Source: AC-56 sp963702195
GTDB taxonomy: Bacteria > Actinomycetota > Thermoleophilia > Solirubrobacterales > 70-9
Reading direction: 5' to 3'
Length of the DNA: 64,000 nt
Assembly: GCA_963702195.1 (NCBI GenBank)
Contig: OY969725.1
Coordinates: forward strand, 2,294,001-2,358,000
Part shown: positions 35,065 to 42,896 of the stretch, piece by piece
Position numbering within the stretch: position 1 is the stretch's first letter
Layout of the letters: each line of letters starts with the position of its first letter
Translations under genes and position numbers: made by a program
The notes under the pieces: generated by a model
The model's input: only the letters and a program-made list of their open reading frames with translations
Told to the model about the DNA's origin: nothing
The model's database searches: none

Positions 35065-35096
35065 GGCTCCTCTGGCTCGGTGGACGGGCGGTCAAG

Positions 35097-35102
35097 GATA
35101 AT
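35097..35102 (+). promoter_or_regulatory. -10-like element GATAAT upstream of the 35110 gene
   Basis: GATAAT ends 7 bases before the GTG at 35110, with no Shine-Dalgarno in between. It fits the local leaderless pattern and lies in the intergenic stretch shared with the divergent acyl-CoA dehydrogenase gene. Confidence 0.45.
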
Positions 35103-35109
35103 CGGCGAC

Positions 35110-35571
35110 GTGTCGGCCGAGGCTGTTCGGGTGGTGGAGGAAATTCAGCAGGCGCTGACGGAGACTGACGTCGTCGCCGCGCTTAACGACGACCGCGACC
35201 AGACGGTGACCCGCCTGTTCATGGCGCTCGCCGAGCCCGACTTCGAGGTGGTGATGCGGGGACCCGGGTACTCGTCGGCGAGGCTCGACTACGTCGGCCT
35301 CGACGGGTTCTTGGCCGCGTGGAGAGACTGGACGACCGCCTTCGAGAGCTTTCGAATCGAGGTCGACGAGATGATCGACGCCGGGGACAAGGTGGTGAGT
35401 CTGGTTCGTCAAACCGGCATCCCAAAGGGCGCGGACGCCGAGATCGAGACCAGGGGCGCTGCCGTCTGGACAGTCTGCGACGGCAGGGTCAGGCGAGTGG
35501 AGTTTCACCTCGACCACGACGCGGCCCTGCGAGCCGCCGGTATCGACCCCAGCAGCCGCCCGAAGCGTTAG
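35110..35571 (+). CDS. SnoaL-like / ester cyclase-type NTF2-fold protein
   Basis: A 153-residue protein from a GTG at 35110. The pattern SSARLDYVGLDGFLAAWRDWTTAFESFRIEVDEMIDAGDKVVSLVRQTGIPKGA, then ETRGAAVWTVCDGRVRRVEFHLDHDAALRAAGI, is typical of SnoaL-like NTF2 folds. No catalytic residues can be fixed. It is divergent from the acyl-CoA dehydrogenase and its stop interlocks with the convergent GNAT gene (TTAG). Role unknown. Confidence 0.78.
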   Translation: MSAEAVRVVEEIQQALTETDVVAALNDDRDQTVTRLFMALAEPDFEVVMRGPGYSSARLDYVGLDGFLAAWRDWTTAFESFRIEVDEMIDAGDKVVSLVRQTGIPKGADAEIETRGAAVWTVCDGRVRRVEFHLDHDAALRAAGIDPSSRPKR

Positions 35572-36020
35572 AGCTCCCACCCGAAGCAGACCGAGCGCCA
35601 GCTTGGCCCCTCGCGCTCGTAGAAGCGGTGCGCATCGGCGCGAGCCTCGGCGCTGTCCAGCTCCAGATGCGTCGCACCGCGCTCGCGTGCCCACGCCTTG
35701 GCGGCGTCGAGAATCGCCTTGCCGACGCCCTGGGACCGCCTCCTGGGATCCACCGCCAGGTCCTCCACCCAAGCGCGATGGCCGAAGCGGACGGAGTGCA
35801 TGTCCTGATAGCCGGTGCAGAAGCCGACGAGCTCGCCCGAGTCGTCCTCGGCGACGATTACGACGCAGTCGTGAGAGTCGATGGCCTCACGCAGCGCGAC
35901 CGCGGCGCGCCGCTCGTCCCAGCTCGGAGGCTGCGAGCCGGGAGGGGCGAACAGCCACTCATAGAGCGGGACGACTCTCCCCTCCTCGCCTGGCTCGGCG
36001 GCTCTGATCGTGAAGCCCAC
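35568..36020 (-). CDS. GNAT-family N-acetyltransferase
   Basis: A 150-residue acetyltransferase. Seen: FTIRAAEPGEEGRVVPLYEWLF, VIVAEDDSGELVGFCTGYQD, and WVEDLAVDPRRRSQGVGKAILDAAKAWARERGATHLEL, where RRSQGVGK is the acetyl-CoA pyrophosphate loop. The C-terminal AHRFYEREGPSWRSVCFGWEL is family-typical. The acceptor is unknown. It lies 34 bases downstream of the HhH protein on the same strand. Confidence 0.87.
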   Translation of the reverse strand: MGFTIRAAEPGEEGRVVPLYEWLFAPPGSQPPSWDERRAAVALREAIDSHDCVVIVAEDDSGELVGFCTGYQDMHSVRFGHRAWVEDLAVDPRRRSQGVGKAILDAAKAWARERGATHLELDSAEARADAHRFYEREGPSWRSVCFGWEL

Positions 36021-36054
36021 CCGGCCAGGCTAGCCCCCCGCCGGGTGCCGGCGC

Positions 36055-36645
36055 TCAGACCGTGCCCTGGTCCTTCAGGGCTTGCTTGACGCCCTTGGGA
36101 ATGCCGACGATCGCGTCGACGTCGTCGACCGACTCGAAGCCTCCGCGCTGCTCGCGCTGGCCGATCAGCCGCGCCGCCTGGGAGACCGACAGGCCGGCAA
36201 CTCGCAGCTCCTCGAAGCTCACAGCGTTCAGGTCGAGTGCACCGTCGGAGCCCTCGCCGCCGTCCCCGGGGTGGGCAGCGGCGGCAGCCCGGGCGGCCGC
36301 GCGCTTCATCTCTCCGGCGCGCTCCCGCAGCTCCGCGGCCTCGCGCTCTGCCCGTTCGGCGCGCTGCCGCTCGGCGTCAGTCCTATCGTTGGCTTCCGCG
36401 AGCTTGCGTCGCAGCCGCTGGACCTCGGCGCCGAGCTCCGCGGCCGCCGCGGGTTCGGCCGGAACGGCCTCAGCTGCCTCGACGTGGATGACCGCTGACG
36501 CCTCGGGCGGCCCGGAGCGGAGCGCGGCCGGAACCCAGTCCTCGGGCGCGGAGGACAGCTTCTCCGCACGGGCCCTCGAGATGCGTAAGCGGGCGGCGGT
36601 CCGGACGTTCTGAGGACTTTCTGCGCGTGACATCACAAGGCTCAT
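36055..36645 (-). CDS. helix-hairpin-helix protein with coiled-coil linker
   Basis: A 196-residue protein. The N-terminus has RTAARLRISRARAEKLSSAP; the middle (about 70-120) is a coiled coil (AELGAEVQRLRRKLAEANDRTDAERQRAE). The C-terminal 55 residues (LDLNAVSFEELRVAGLSVSQAARLIGQREQRGGFESVDDVDAIVGIPKG) form two ComEA-like helix-hairpin-helix motifs, which bind DNA without sequence specificity. No transmembrane anchor or secretion signal is seen, so it is probably cytoplasmic and not a competence receptor. An in-frame ATG at 36633 is an alternative start. Confidence 0.72.
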   Translation of the reverse strand: MSLVMSRAESPQNVRTAARLRISRARAEKLSSAPEDWVPAALRSGPPEASAVIHVEAAEAVPAEPAAAAELGAEVQRLRRKLAEANDRTDAERQRAERAEREAAELRERAGEMKRAAARAAAAAHPGDGGEGSDGALDLNAVSFEELRVAGLSVSQAARLIGQREQRGGFESVDDVDAIVGIPKGVKQALKDQGTV

Positions 36646-36781
36646 CGGCTGCGCGGGGCGAAACCCTTAGCCTGGATCCGCCGATCCGGGCGAGCGTTTC
36701 GGCTTCCCAGGCCGACGGCGAGGGGGCCGTCGTCCGGGCATCGGTCGATAGATTTCGCGCCCCGCGACCCGGAAGGAAGCA

Positions 36782-37834
36782 GTGCGAAACCCACGTCAGT
36801 TCAACCATCCCCTCGCGATCGGCGCTCCCGATCCGCCGCTTGAGGTCCCCGTCAAGCCCTCGCGGATGATCCATTTCCTCGACTTCTCGAACGAAAAGAT
36901 GGCCGCAAAGGCGCCGGACCTCGCCAAGCAGTCGGACATCCTGCTCGGGAACCTCGAGGACGCGATCCCGGCCGACAAGAAGGAGGCCGCGCGCGAGGGC
37001 TTGGTCAAGTCGGCCAAGGAGAACGACTTCGGCGACTGCGCCCTCTGGACGCGCGTCAACTCGCTCGAGAGCCCGTGGGTGCTCGACGACCTCACCCAGC
37101 TCGTCACCGAGATCGGCGACAAGCTCGAGGTGATCATGGTGCCCAAGGTCGAGGGGCCGTGGGACATCCACTACGTGGACAGGCTGCTCGCCCAGCTGGA
37201 GGCGAAGGCCGGGCTGAAGCGAGCCCTACTGGTCCACGCGATCCTCGAGACCTCGCTCGGGGTCGTCAACCTCGAGGAGATCGCCACGGCCAGCCCGCGG
37301 ATGCAGGGCATGAGCTTCGGCCCCGCCGACCTCGCTGCCTTCCGGCGGATGAAGACGACGCGCGTCGGCGGCGGGCATCCCGCCTACCGCGTGGTCGAGG
37401 ATCCGGACCCCGACAACCCCGATGCCCCGCGCGCGACCGCGCAGCAGGACCCCTGGCACTACTCGATCGCCCGCATGGTGGACGCTTGCACCTCGGCCGG
37501 GATCCTGCCGTTCTACGGCCCCTACGGCGACATCAAGGACGTCCAGGGCTGCGAGACGCAGTTCCGCGCCGCGTTCCTACTCGGATGCGTCGGCGCCTGG
37601 TCGCTCCACCCGGTGCAAATCGAAATCGCCAAGAAGGTCTTCAGCCCACCGCCGGACGAAGTCAAGTTCGCGAAGAAGGTCCTGGAGGCGATCCCCGACG
37701 GCCGCGGCGTACACATGATCGACGGCAAGATGCAGGACGACGCCACCTGGAAGCAATGCAAGGTGATGGTCTCCCTCGCCGAGATGCTGGCGAAGAAGGA
37801 CCCCGAGCTGGCGAAGGCATACGAGCTCAGCTAG
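36782..37834 (+). CDS. mcl: L-malyl-CoA / beta-methylmalyl-CoA lyase
   Basis: A 350-residue CitE-superfamily lyase. It cleaves beta-methylmalyl-CoA to glyoxylate and propionyl-CoA, the closing step of the ethylmalonyl-CoA pathway, and usually also malyl-CoA. Seen: PSRMIHFLDFSNEKMAAKA, DILLGNLEDAIPADKKEAAREGLV with the phosphate- and metal-binding Glu-Asp, LWTRVNSLESPW, MVPKVEGPWDI and LLVHAILETSLGVVNLEEI. The GTG at 36782 has a strong GGAAGGAAG upstream. The long C-terminal part (KQCKVMVSLAEMLAKKDPELAKAYELS) is as in bacterial Mcl. Confidence 0.9.
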   Translation: MRNPRQFNHPLAIGAPDPPLEVPVKPSRMIHFLDFSNEKMAAKAPDLAKQSDILLGNLEDAIPADKKEAAREGLVKSAKENDFGDCALWTRVNSLESPWVLDDLTQLVTEIGDKLEVIMVPKVEGPWDIHYVDRLLAQLEAKAGLKRALLVHAILETSLGVVNLEEIATASPRMQGMSFGPADLAAFRRMKTTRVGGGHPAYRVVEDPDPDNPDAPRATAQQDPWHYSIARMVDACTSAGILPFYGPYGDIKDVQGCETQFRAAFLLGCVGAWSLHPVQIEIAKKVFSPPPDEVKFAKKVLEAIPDGRGVHMIDGKMQDDATWKQCKVMVSLAEMLAKKDPELAKAYELS

Positions 37835-38351
37835 GAGCTCGAGGCCTACTCGGGTCCTCGTCCGCTTGCTCGAGTACGACGATTGGGATCTCGCGGGCAC
37901 CGGCGCGTCGCCGGTAGACGTCGTAGCCGGGATAGCGGCGAGCGCAGAGCTCCCACATGCGCGGGCGCTCCTCGGCCGTGGCCGTCCGAGCGTGGTACGA
38001 GCGCTCCTCGCCGTCCTTGGCGAAGCGCAGGTCGGGATTCGCGACCACGTTGCGGTACCAGGCAGGGTGCTTCACGTCGCCGCCCCGGGAGGCGACCAGC
38101 AGGAGGTCCGCGCCATCCCGGGTCCACACGAGCGGTGTGACGTACTCCTTCCCCGTGCGCGCGCCGCGCACCTTGAGGAACCCGACCCGCCCGCGTCCTG
38201 CGGTCGTCAAGCGCCCATTCGTCAGGCGCAGGAGACCACGGTCGAGGTGCGGCGCGACGTTGACGTAGAACCAGGATCCCGCTCGCGAGGCGACGAGCGG
38301 GGTCGCAATCCGCTCATAGATCGGGCGCTTCTGGGTGGGCTCAGGCGGCAT
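37827..38351 (-). CDS. Ddn-type deazaflavin (F420)-dependent nitroreductase-family protein
   Basis: A 174-residue split-barrel protein of the Ddn/DUF385 family. Seen: RGRVGFLKVRGARTGKEYVTPLVWTRDGADLLLVASRGGDVKHPAWYRNVVANPDLRF, with the G-R-x-x-F-L-K-V-R-G-A-R-T-G-K opening that contacts F420 and the HPAWYRN segment near the active site. In mycobacteria relatives reduce quinones or activate nitro drugs with F420H2. Its ATG lies inside the last codons of pckG (11-base overlap), so the two are probably cotranscribed. It is convergent with mcl, overlapping by 8 bases. Confidence 0.87.
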   Translation of the reverse strand: MPPEPTQKRPIYERIATPLVASRAGSWFYVNVAPHLDRGLLRLTNGRLTTAGRGRVGFLKVRGARTGKEYVTPLVWTRDGADLLLVASRGGDVKHPAWYRNVVANPDLRFAKDGEERSYHARTATAEERPRMWELCARRYPGYDVYRRRAGAREIPIVVLEQADEDPSRPRAPS

Positions 38352-40158
38352 CCAGTCGCTGCTTCAGCGCGTCGAGCTGCGCCTGGAGCTCGGCCGGCAG
38401 GCGATCCCCGAACCGAGCCAGATGCTCCTCCAGCTGCGGGAGCTGCTGGCCGAGCTCGTCCAGGTCCACCTCAAGCAGGTGCTCGAGCTCGCTCTCCGCG
38501 AGTTGGAGGCCGTCGGTGTTGAGGTCCTCGAGCCGGGGCACCCGGCCGATGGCGCTGTCCTCCGCGTCGACGTCGTCGTCGCAGCGGCGGAACACCCACT
38601 CCAGCACGCGGCTGTTCTCGCCGAATCCGGGCCAGATGAAGTTGCCCTCGGCGTCCTTGCGGAACCAGTTGACCAGGAAGACCCGCGGCATCTCGTTCGG
38701 ATGCTCCCGTCCGAGCTTCAACCAGTGCTCGAAGTAGTCGGCCATGTTGTAGCCGCAGAACGGCAGCATGGCCATCGGGTCGAAGCGCAGCCTGCCGACG
38801 TCGCCGGCGGCGGCCGCGGTGGTCTCGACCGACATCGTCGCGCCCAGGAACACGCCGTGCTCCCAGTCGAACGACTCGGTCACGAGCGGCACGACGGTCG
38901 CGCGGCGGCCGCCGAACAGGAACGCCGAGATCGGCACGCCGTTCGGGTCCTCCCACTCGGGGGCGATCGACGGGCACTGCGCCGCGGCCGTCGTGAAGCG
39001 GGAGTTGGGGTGGGCCGCCGGCTCGTCGGAGTCAGGCGTCCATTCGCGCCCCTTCCAGTCGATCGCGTGCGCGGGCGGCTCGCCCGTCATCCCCTCCCAC
39101 CAGATGTCGCCGTCGTCGGTCAGGGCGCAGTTGGTGAAGATCGAGTTGCGCTCGATCGTCCCCATCGCGTTCGGGTTGGTCTTGTGGCTCGTGTTGGGAG
39201 CGACCCCGAAGAAACCGGCCTCCGGGTTGACCGCGTACAGGCGGCCGTCTGAGCCGAACTTCATCCACGCGATGTCGTCGCCGACCGTCTCCGCCGTCCA
39301 GCCCTCGAGGGTCGGGATCAGCATCGACAGGTTCGTCTTTCCGGACGCCGACGGGAATGCCCCGCCGATGTACTTGACGTCGCCCTGCGGCGAGGTGAGC
39401 TTGAGGATCAGCATGTGCTCCGCCATCCATCCCTCGTCGCGGGCCATCGCCGAGGCGATCCGCAGCGCGAAGCACTTCTTGCCGAGCAGCGCGTTGCCGC
39501 CGTAGCCCGAGCCGTATGACCAGATCTCACGGGTATCGGGGAAGTGCACGATGTACTTGTTGTCGGCGTCGCATGGCCACGGCACGTCCTCCTGGCCCTC
39601 TTCCAGGGGCGCGCCGACGGAGTGCAGGCAAGGAACGAAGTCGCCGTCGTCGCCGAGGACGTCGAGCGCCCCCTTGCCCATGCGGGTCATGATCCGCATC
39701 GACGCCGCGACGTAGGCGGAGTCGGTCAACTGGACCCCGATGTGGGCGATGTGCGAGCCGAGCGGGCCCATCGAGAACGGCACCACGTAGAGAGTGCGGC
39801 CGCGCATCGAGCCCCGGAACAGCTGGTTCAGGGCGGCACGCATCTCCTTGGGGTCGCGCCAGTTGTTGGTCGGGCCGGCGTCCTCCTCCCTGCTGGAGCA
39901 GATGAAGGTCCGGTCCTCGACGCGAGCGACGTCGCCGGGGTCCGAGCGGGCGAGGTAGGAGTTGGGGCGCTTCGCGTCGGAAAGGCGCTCGAAAGTGCCG
40001 GCATCGATCAGCTCCTGGCAGAGCCGGTCGTACTCCTCCGCCGAACCGTCGCACCAGTGGATGGAGTCGGGCTGGGTCAGCTCGGCGAACTCCTCCACCC
40101 AGGAGATCAGCTTCTGGTTCTTGGTCGCGGCGGTCGCGGCGGCCGTCGTCTCGTTCAA
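38341..40158 (-). CDS. pckG: phosphoenolpyruvate carboxykinase (GTP)
   Basis: A 605-residue GTP-type PEPCK, which interconverts oxaloacetate and PEP. Seen: FSMGPLGSHIAHIGVQLTDSAYVAASMRIM, the P-loop GGAFPSASGKTNLSM, NPEAGFFGVAPNTSHKTNPNAM and GRRATVVPLVTESFDWEHGVFLGA. In animal and many bacterial enzymes the P-loop carries a reactive Cys (SACGKTN); here it is Ser272. The start is uncertain: TTG 40158 is 12 bases after AAAGGAG, while TTG 40170 immediately follows it. The C-terminus adds a Gln/Leu-rich coil. It would feed C4 acids from the ethylmalonyl-CoA pathway into gluconeogenesis. Confidence 0.94.
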   Translation of the reverse strand: MNETTAAATAATKNQKLISWVEEFAELTQPDSIHWCDGSAEEYDRLCQELIDAGTFERLSDAKRPNSYLARSDPGDVARVEDRTFICSSREEDAGPTNNWRDPKEMRAALNQLFRGSMRGRTLYVVPFSMGPLGSHIAHIGVQLTDSAYVAASMRIMTRMGKGALDVLGDDGDFVPCLHSVGAPLEEGQEDVPWPCDADNKYIVHFPDTREIWSYGSGYGGNALLGKKCFALRIASAMARDEGWMAEHMLILKLTSPQGDVKYIGGAFPSASGKTNLSMLIPTLEGWTAETVGDDIAWMKFGSDGRLYAVNPEAGFFGVAPNTSHKTNPNAMGTIERNSIFTNCALTDDGDIWWEGMTGEPPAHAIDWKGREWTPDSDEPAAHPNSRFTTAAAQCPSIAPEWEDPNGVPISAFLFGGRRATVVPLVTESFDWEHGVFLGATMSVETTAAAAGDVGRLRFDPMAMLPFCGYNMADYFEHWLKLGREHPNEMPRVFLVNWFRKDAEGNFIWPGFGENSRVLEWVFRRCDDDVDAEDSAIGRVPRLEDLNTDGLQLAESELEHLLEVDLDELGQQLPQLEEHLARFGDRLPAELQAQLDALKQRLDAA

Positions 40159-40282
40159 GGGAACGATCAACTCCTTTCTCAGGTCTCTAAACGGCAAACG
40201 CCCAGGCTGGCTCCCGGACGTGGGCGAACATTCTTTCGCATGCGGAGGTCATCGTGGGGTTATGTAGGGTTCCCCCGCCCAA

Positions 40283-41497
40283 ATGCGCTTTTACGAATTC
40301 GAATCACGCCAAATCGTCGAGCGGGCCGGAATTCCCGTAACCAAGTACGGGTTCTGCACTACAGCCGACGAGGCCCGTAAGGCAGCCGAGGATATCGGCG
40401 GCCCGGTGGTGATCAAGTCCCAGGTGCTTTCCGGAGGCCGGATGAAGGCCGGCGGTGTCAAGTTCGCGGACACCCCTGACGAGGCCGCTGAGCACGCCGC
40501 CACGATCCTCGAGCTCGAGATCAACGGCCACATGCCCAAGGGCGTGCTCGTCGATCCGAAGGCCGAGGTCGCGCAGGAGTACTACGCCAGCGTCGTCTGG
40601 GACGGCACCCGCAAGTGCCCGCTCATGCTGTTCTCCGACATGGGCGGCATCGACATCGAGGAGGTGGCGGAGACTCACCCGGACCACGTCGGCCGCGGCC
40701 ATCTCTCGAACCTCGTCGACCCCCCGGACTTCCGCGCCAAGGAGGTCATTTCGCACACCGGCGTCACCGGCTCCGTGCTGACCCGCGCCACCCCGATCCT
40801 GGCACGCCTCGCCCGCCTCATGCGCGACTACGACATGACGCTGGCCGAGATCAACCCGCTCGCCCAGCTGGCCGACGGCAGCTTCGTCGCACTGGATGCG
40901 CACATGGAGATGGAGAACGAGGCCAGGCCGCGCCAGAAGGCGGTCCTCGACGACCTCGGAATCGACCCGGCCGACACCCGCGACCCGTACGAGCCCAGCG
41001 ACTTCGAGCGCAACGTCAAGGCCATCGACTCCGCGGACCACCGCGGCGTCATCCAGGGCAAGGACCACGGCTTCTCCGGCAACCTCGGGCTCGTGATCGG
41101 GGCCGGGGGCGGCTCCCTGACGCTGACCGACGCCGTCCGCAGCCAGGGGGGCAAGCCGGCGAATTACACCGAGATCGGCGGCAACCCATCGGTCGCCAAG
41201 GCCTGCGGGCTGGCCAAGGAGGTCCTGAAGAAGGACGGCGTGGAGAAGATCGCCGTGATGATGTCGATCGTGTCCAACACCCGGGTGGACATCGTCGCCC
41301 GGGGCGTGATCAAGGCCTGCCTGGAGCTCGAGAAAGACCCCGGCGAGACGATCGCGATCTTCCGGATCCCGGGCGCCTGGGAGGAGGAGGGTTTCAAGAT
41401 CCTCGAGCGCTACGGCGTGGAGAGCTGCGACCGCTCCGTGTCGATGTGGGAGGCGGCCGGAAGGGCCGTGGCCAAGATTCAAGGGGTCCCGGCGTGA
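40283..41497 (+). CDS. sucC: succinyl-CoA ligase-type ATP-grasp subunit (SucC-like)
   Basis: A 404-residue beta-type subunit of an ADP-forming acyl-CoA ligase. Seen: the N-terminal MRFYEFESRQIVERAGIPVTKYG, the ATP-grasp strand GPVVIKSQVLSGGRMKAGGVKFADTPDEA, AEINPLAQL, and the C-terminal ligase domain GGSLTLTDAVRSQGG, then EIGGNPSVAKA. Succinyl-CoA is the default substrate; a malate-CoA ligase (MtkA) is an alternative given the malyl-CoA lyase nearby. The ATG has no Shine-Dalgarno; TATGTA at 40261-40266 is a possible -10. The 124 bases to pckG form a shared divergent promoter region. Confidence 0.88.
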   Translation: MRFYEFESRQIVERAGIPVTKYGFCTTADEARKAAEDIGGPVVIKSQVLSGGRMKAGGVKFADTPDEAAEHAATILELEINGHMPKGVLVDPKAEVAQEYYASVVWDGTRKCPLMLFSDMGGIDIEEVAETHPDHVGRGHLSNLVDPPDFRAKEVISHTGVTGSVLTRATPILARLARLMRDYDMTLAEINPLAQLADGSFVALDAHMEMENEARPRQKAVLDDLGIDPADTRDPYEPSDFERNVKAIDSADHRGVIQGKDHGFSGNLGLVIGAGGGSLTLTDAVRSQGGKPANYTEIGGNPSVAKACGLAKEVLKKDGVEKIAVMMSIVSNTRVDIVARGVIKACLELEKDPGETIAIFRIPGAWEEEGFKILERYGVESCDRSVSMWEAAGRAVAKIQGVPA

Positions 41498-42411
41498 GCG
41501 TCCTTCTCTCTGAAGATTTCACCTTCATCGTCCAGGGCATCACCGGGCGCGAGGCCGTCAACCTCACCCGTGAGTGCCTGGACTATGGCTCGAAGGTGGT
41601 CGGCGGCGTCACACCTGGTCGCAAGGGACGCGACGTGCACGGGGTGCCGGTGTTCGACACCGTCGAGCAGGTGGTCGACTCGCTGGGCTACGTGCCCGAC
41701 GGCTCCGTCGTGACCGTCCCCCCCGCGTTCACCAAGGACGCGGTGCTCGAGGCGATCGTGCGCGGCATCAAGCTCATCGTGATCGTCACCGAGCGGATCC
41801 CGCGGCGCGACGTGGCCCAGATGGTCGACCTCGCCAACCTCCGGGACGCACGGATCATCGGCCCCAACTGCCTCGGCCTGATCGTCCCGGAGGTCTGCAA
41901 GATGGGCGGCATCGGCGGCCCCGCGAAGGACGCGGCCAAGGCTTACACGCCGGGCCCCGTCGGAGTCATGTCCCGCAGCGGCGGCATGACCACGGAGATC
42001 TCCTCCACGCTCACGGCAGCCGGCCTCGGGCAGTCGACCGCGATCTCGATCGGCGGCGACGCCATCATCGGCTCGACCTACGCGGAGCTGATGCCGCTCT
42101 TCGAGGCCGACGAGCAGACGCAGGGCATCGTGATCTACACCGAGCCCGGGGGGCGGATGGAGGCGCAGCTCTCCGAGTGGGTGGCCGAGAACAACTCGCG
42201 GCTGCCCATCGTCGCCTTCATGGCCGGCCGCTTCATGGACGACGAGGAGATGCAGGGCATGAGCTTCGGCCACGCGGGCACGATCGTCGAGGGCAAGGAG
42301 GACACCGCGACCGAGAAGATCGCGCGCCTGGAGGCGGCCGGGATCCCGGTCGTCGAGCGGATCGACGAGATCCCCGACGCGGTCAAGGACAAGCTGGGAG
42401 CGAAGGTCTGA
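41494..42411 (+). CDS. sucD: succinyl-CoA ligase-type alpha subunit (SucD-like)
   Basis: A 305-residue alpha subunit with a CoA-binding Rossmann domain (FTFIVQGITGREAVNLTRECLDYGSKVVGGVTPGRKG) and a phospho-His domain. The active-site His is His260 in FGHAGTIVEG. GPNCLGLIVP and MSRSGGMTTEISSTLTAAG are family-typical. The GTG at 41494 overlaps sucC as GTGA. The same malate versus succinate question applies as for sucC. It is followed with a 1-base overlap by a small ferredoxin-like gene, an unusual third member. Confidence 0.9.
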   Translation: MSVLLSEDFTFIVQGITGREAVNLTRECLDYGSKVVGGVTPGRKGRDVHGVPVFDTVEQVVDSLGYVPDGSVVTVPPAFTKDAVLEAIVRGIKLIVIVTERIPRRDVAQMVDLANLRDARIIGPNCLGLIVPEVCKMGGIGGPAKDAAKAYTPGPVGVMSRSGGMTTEISSTLTAAGLGQSTAISIGGDAIIGSTYAELMPLFEADEQTQGIVIYTEPGGRMEAQLSEWVAENNSRLPIVAFMAGRFMDDEEMQGMSFGHAGTIVEGKEDTATEKIARLEAAGIPVVERIDEIPDAVKDKLGAKV

Positions 42412-42668
42412 TGGAAGCCGGGGAGAAGCAGCTCGAGGCCGTCTTCATCGAGATCGAGGTCGACGACTCGATCGCCAACGACGCCGAGCTCGCGAAGAAG
42501 CTCGAGGAGGTCTGCCCCGTCGACATCTTCGCCGCCGACGACGGCCACGTCGCCATCGTCCGCTCGAATCTGGACGAGTGCGTCCTCTGCGAGCTCTGCC
42601 TGGAGGCCGCGCCCGACGGCGCGATCCGCATCAAGAAGCTCTACGACGGCACCGAGCTCGTCCGCTAG
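42411..42668 (+). CDS. small ferredoxin-like protein, single [4Fe-4S] site
   Basis: An 85-residue acidic ferredoxin-fold protein. Cys57, Cys60 and Cys63 (CVLCELC) supply three ligands; the next CP motif is absent (AAPDG). The fourth is probably Cys35, from CPVDIF upstream, as one cluster of a two-cluster ferredoxin would be built. So one cluster is predicted. The start overlaps the sucD stop as TGATG. It may be the electron partner of the 2-oxoacid:ferredoxin oxidoreductase at 51-54 kb, which joins succinyl-CoA to ferredoxin chemistry; that pairing is inferred. Confidence 0.8.
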   Translation: MEAGEKQLEAVFIEIEVDDSIANDAELAKKLEEVCPVDIFAADDGHVAIVRSNLDECVLCELCLEAAPDGAIRIKKLYDGTELVR

Positions 42669-42698
42669 GCGCGCGGGCGCGACACCCCAGAAACAACT

Positions 42699-42872
42699 GG
42701 CGCCGAGGGGAGCGGACCGGCACCGGCTCGAGCCGCCTGACCGCAATTGGCGTTTAACCCGTCATATGGGCGAGTTGAGCGCCAAATCGCAGGTTCACTC
42801 ATCCGTTGGCAGGAAATGCACCTATCCGGTTCATAAGGCACCGACCGCCTGAACCTGCCTCCCCTCGGTGCC
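42699..42872 (+). ncRNA. candidate structured RNA between convergent genes
   Basis: The 228 bases between the ferredoxin gene and the VOC gene hold no gene but a clear nested fold. 42699-42712 pairs with 42859-42872 (14 pairs, one G-U). Inside lie a small hairpin at 42724-42735, a hairpin at about 42745-42787 (TTGGCG with CGCCAA), and one from 42789-42796 with 42851-42858 (GCAGGTTC with GAACCTGC). GTTTTT follows directly at 42874. It could be a small RNA, a 3' regulatory element of the sucCD mRNA, or a palindromic repeat. I recognise no known riboswitch. Confidence 0.5.
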
Positions 42873-42879
42873 CGTTTTT
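42859..42879 (+). terminator. possible intrinsic terminator for the sucCD-ferredoxin mRNA or the candidate RNA
   Basis: The 3' arm CTCCCCTCGGTGCC is followed by CG and a run of five T. Its 5' partner lies 147 bases upstream, so it would work only if the whole structure folds. A long-range fold makes this weaker than a normal hairpin terminator. Confidence 0.35.
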
Positions 42880-42896
42880 CGAGCCAGCCGATACCG

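Noticed and set aside
42699..42879. 6S RNA
   Set aside because: 6S RNA has one long imperfect hairpin with a central bubble; this fold has a three-hairpin junction. Kept only as a candidate structured element.
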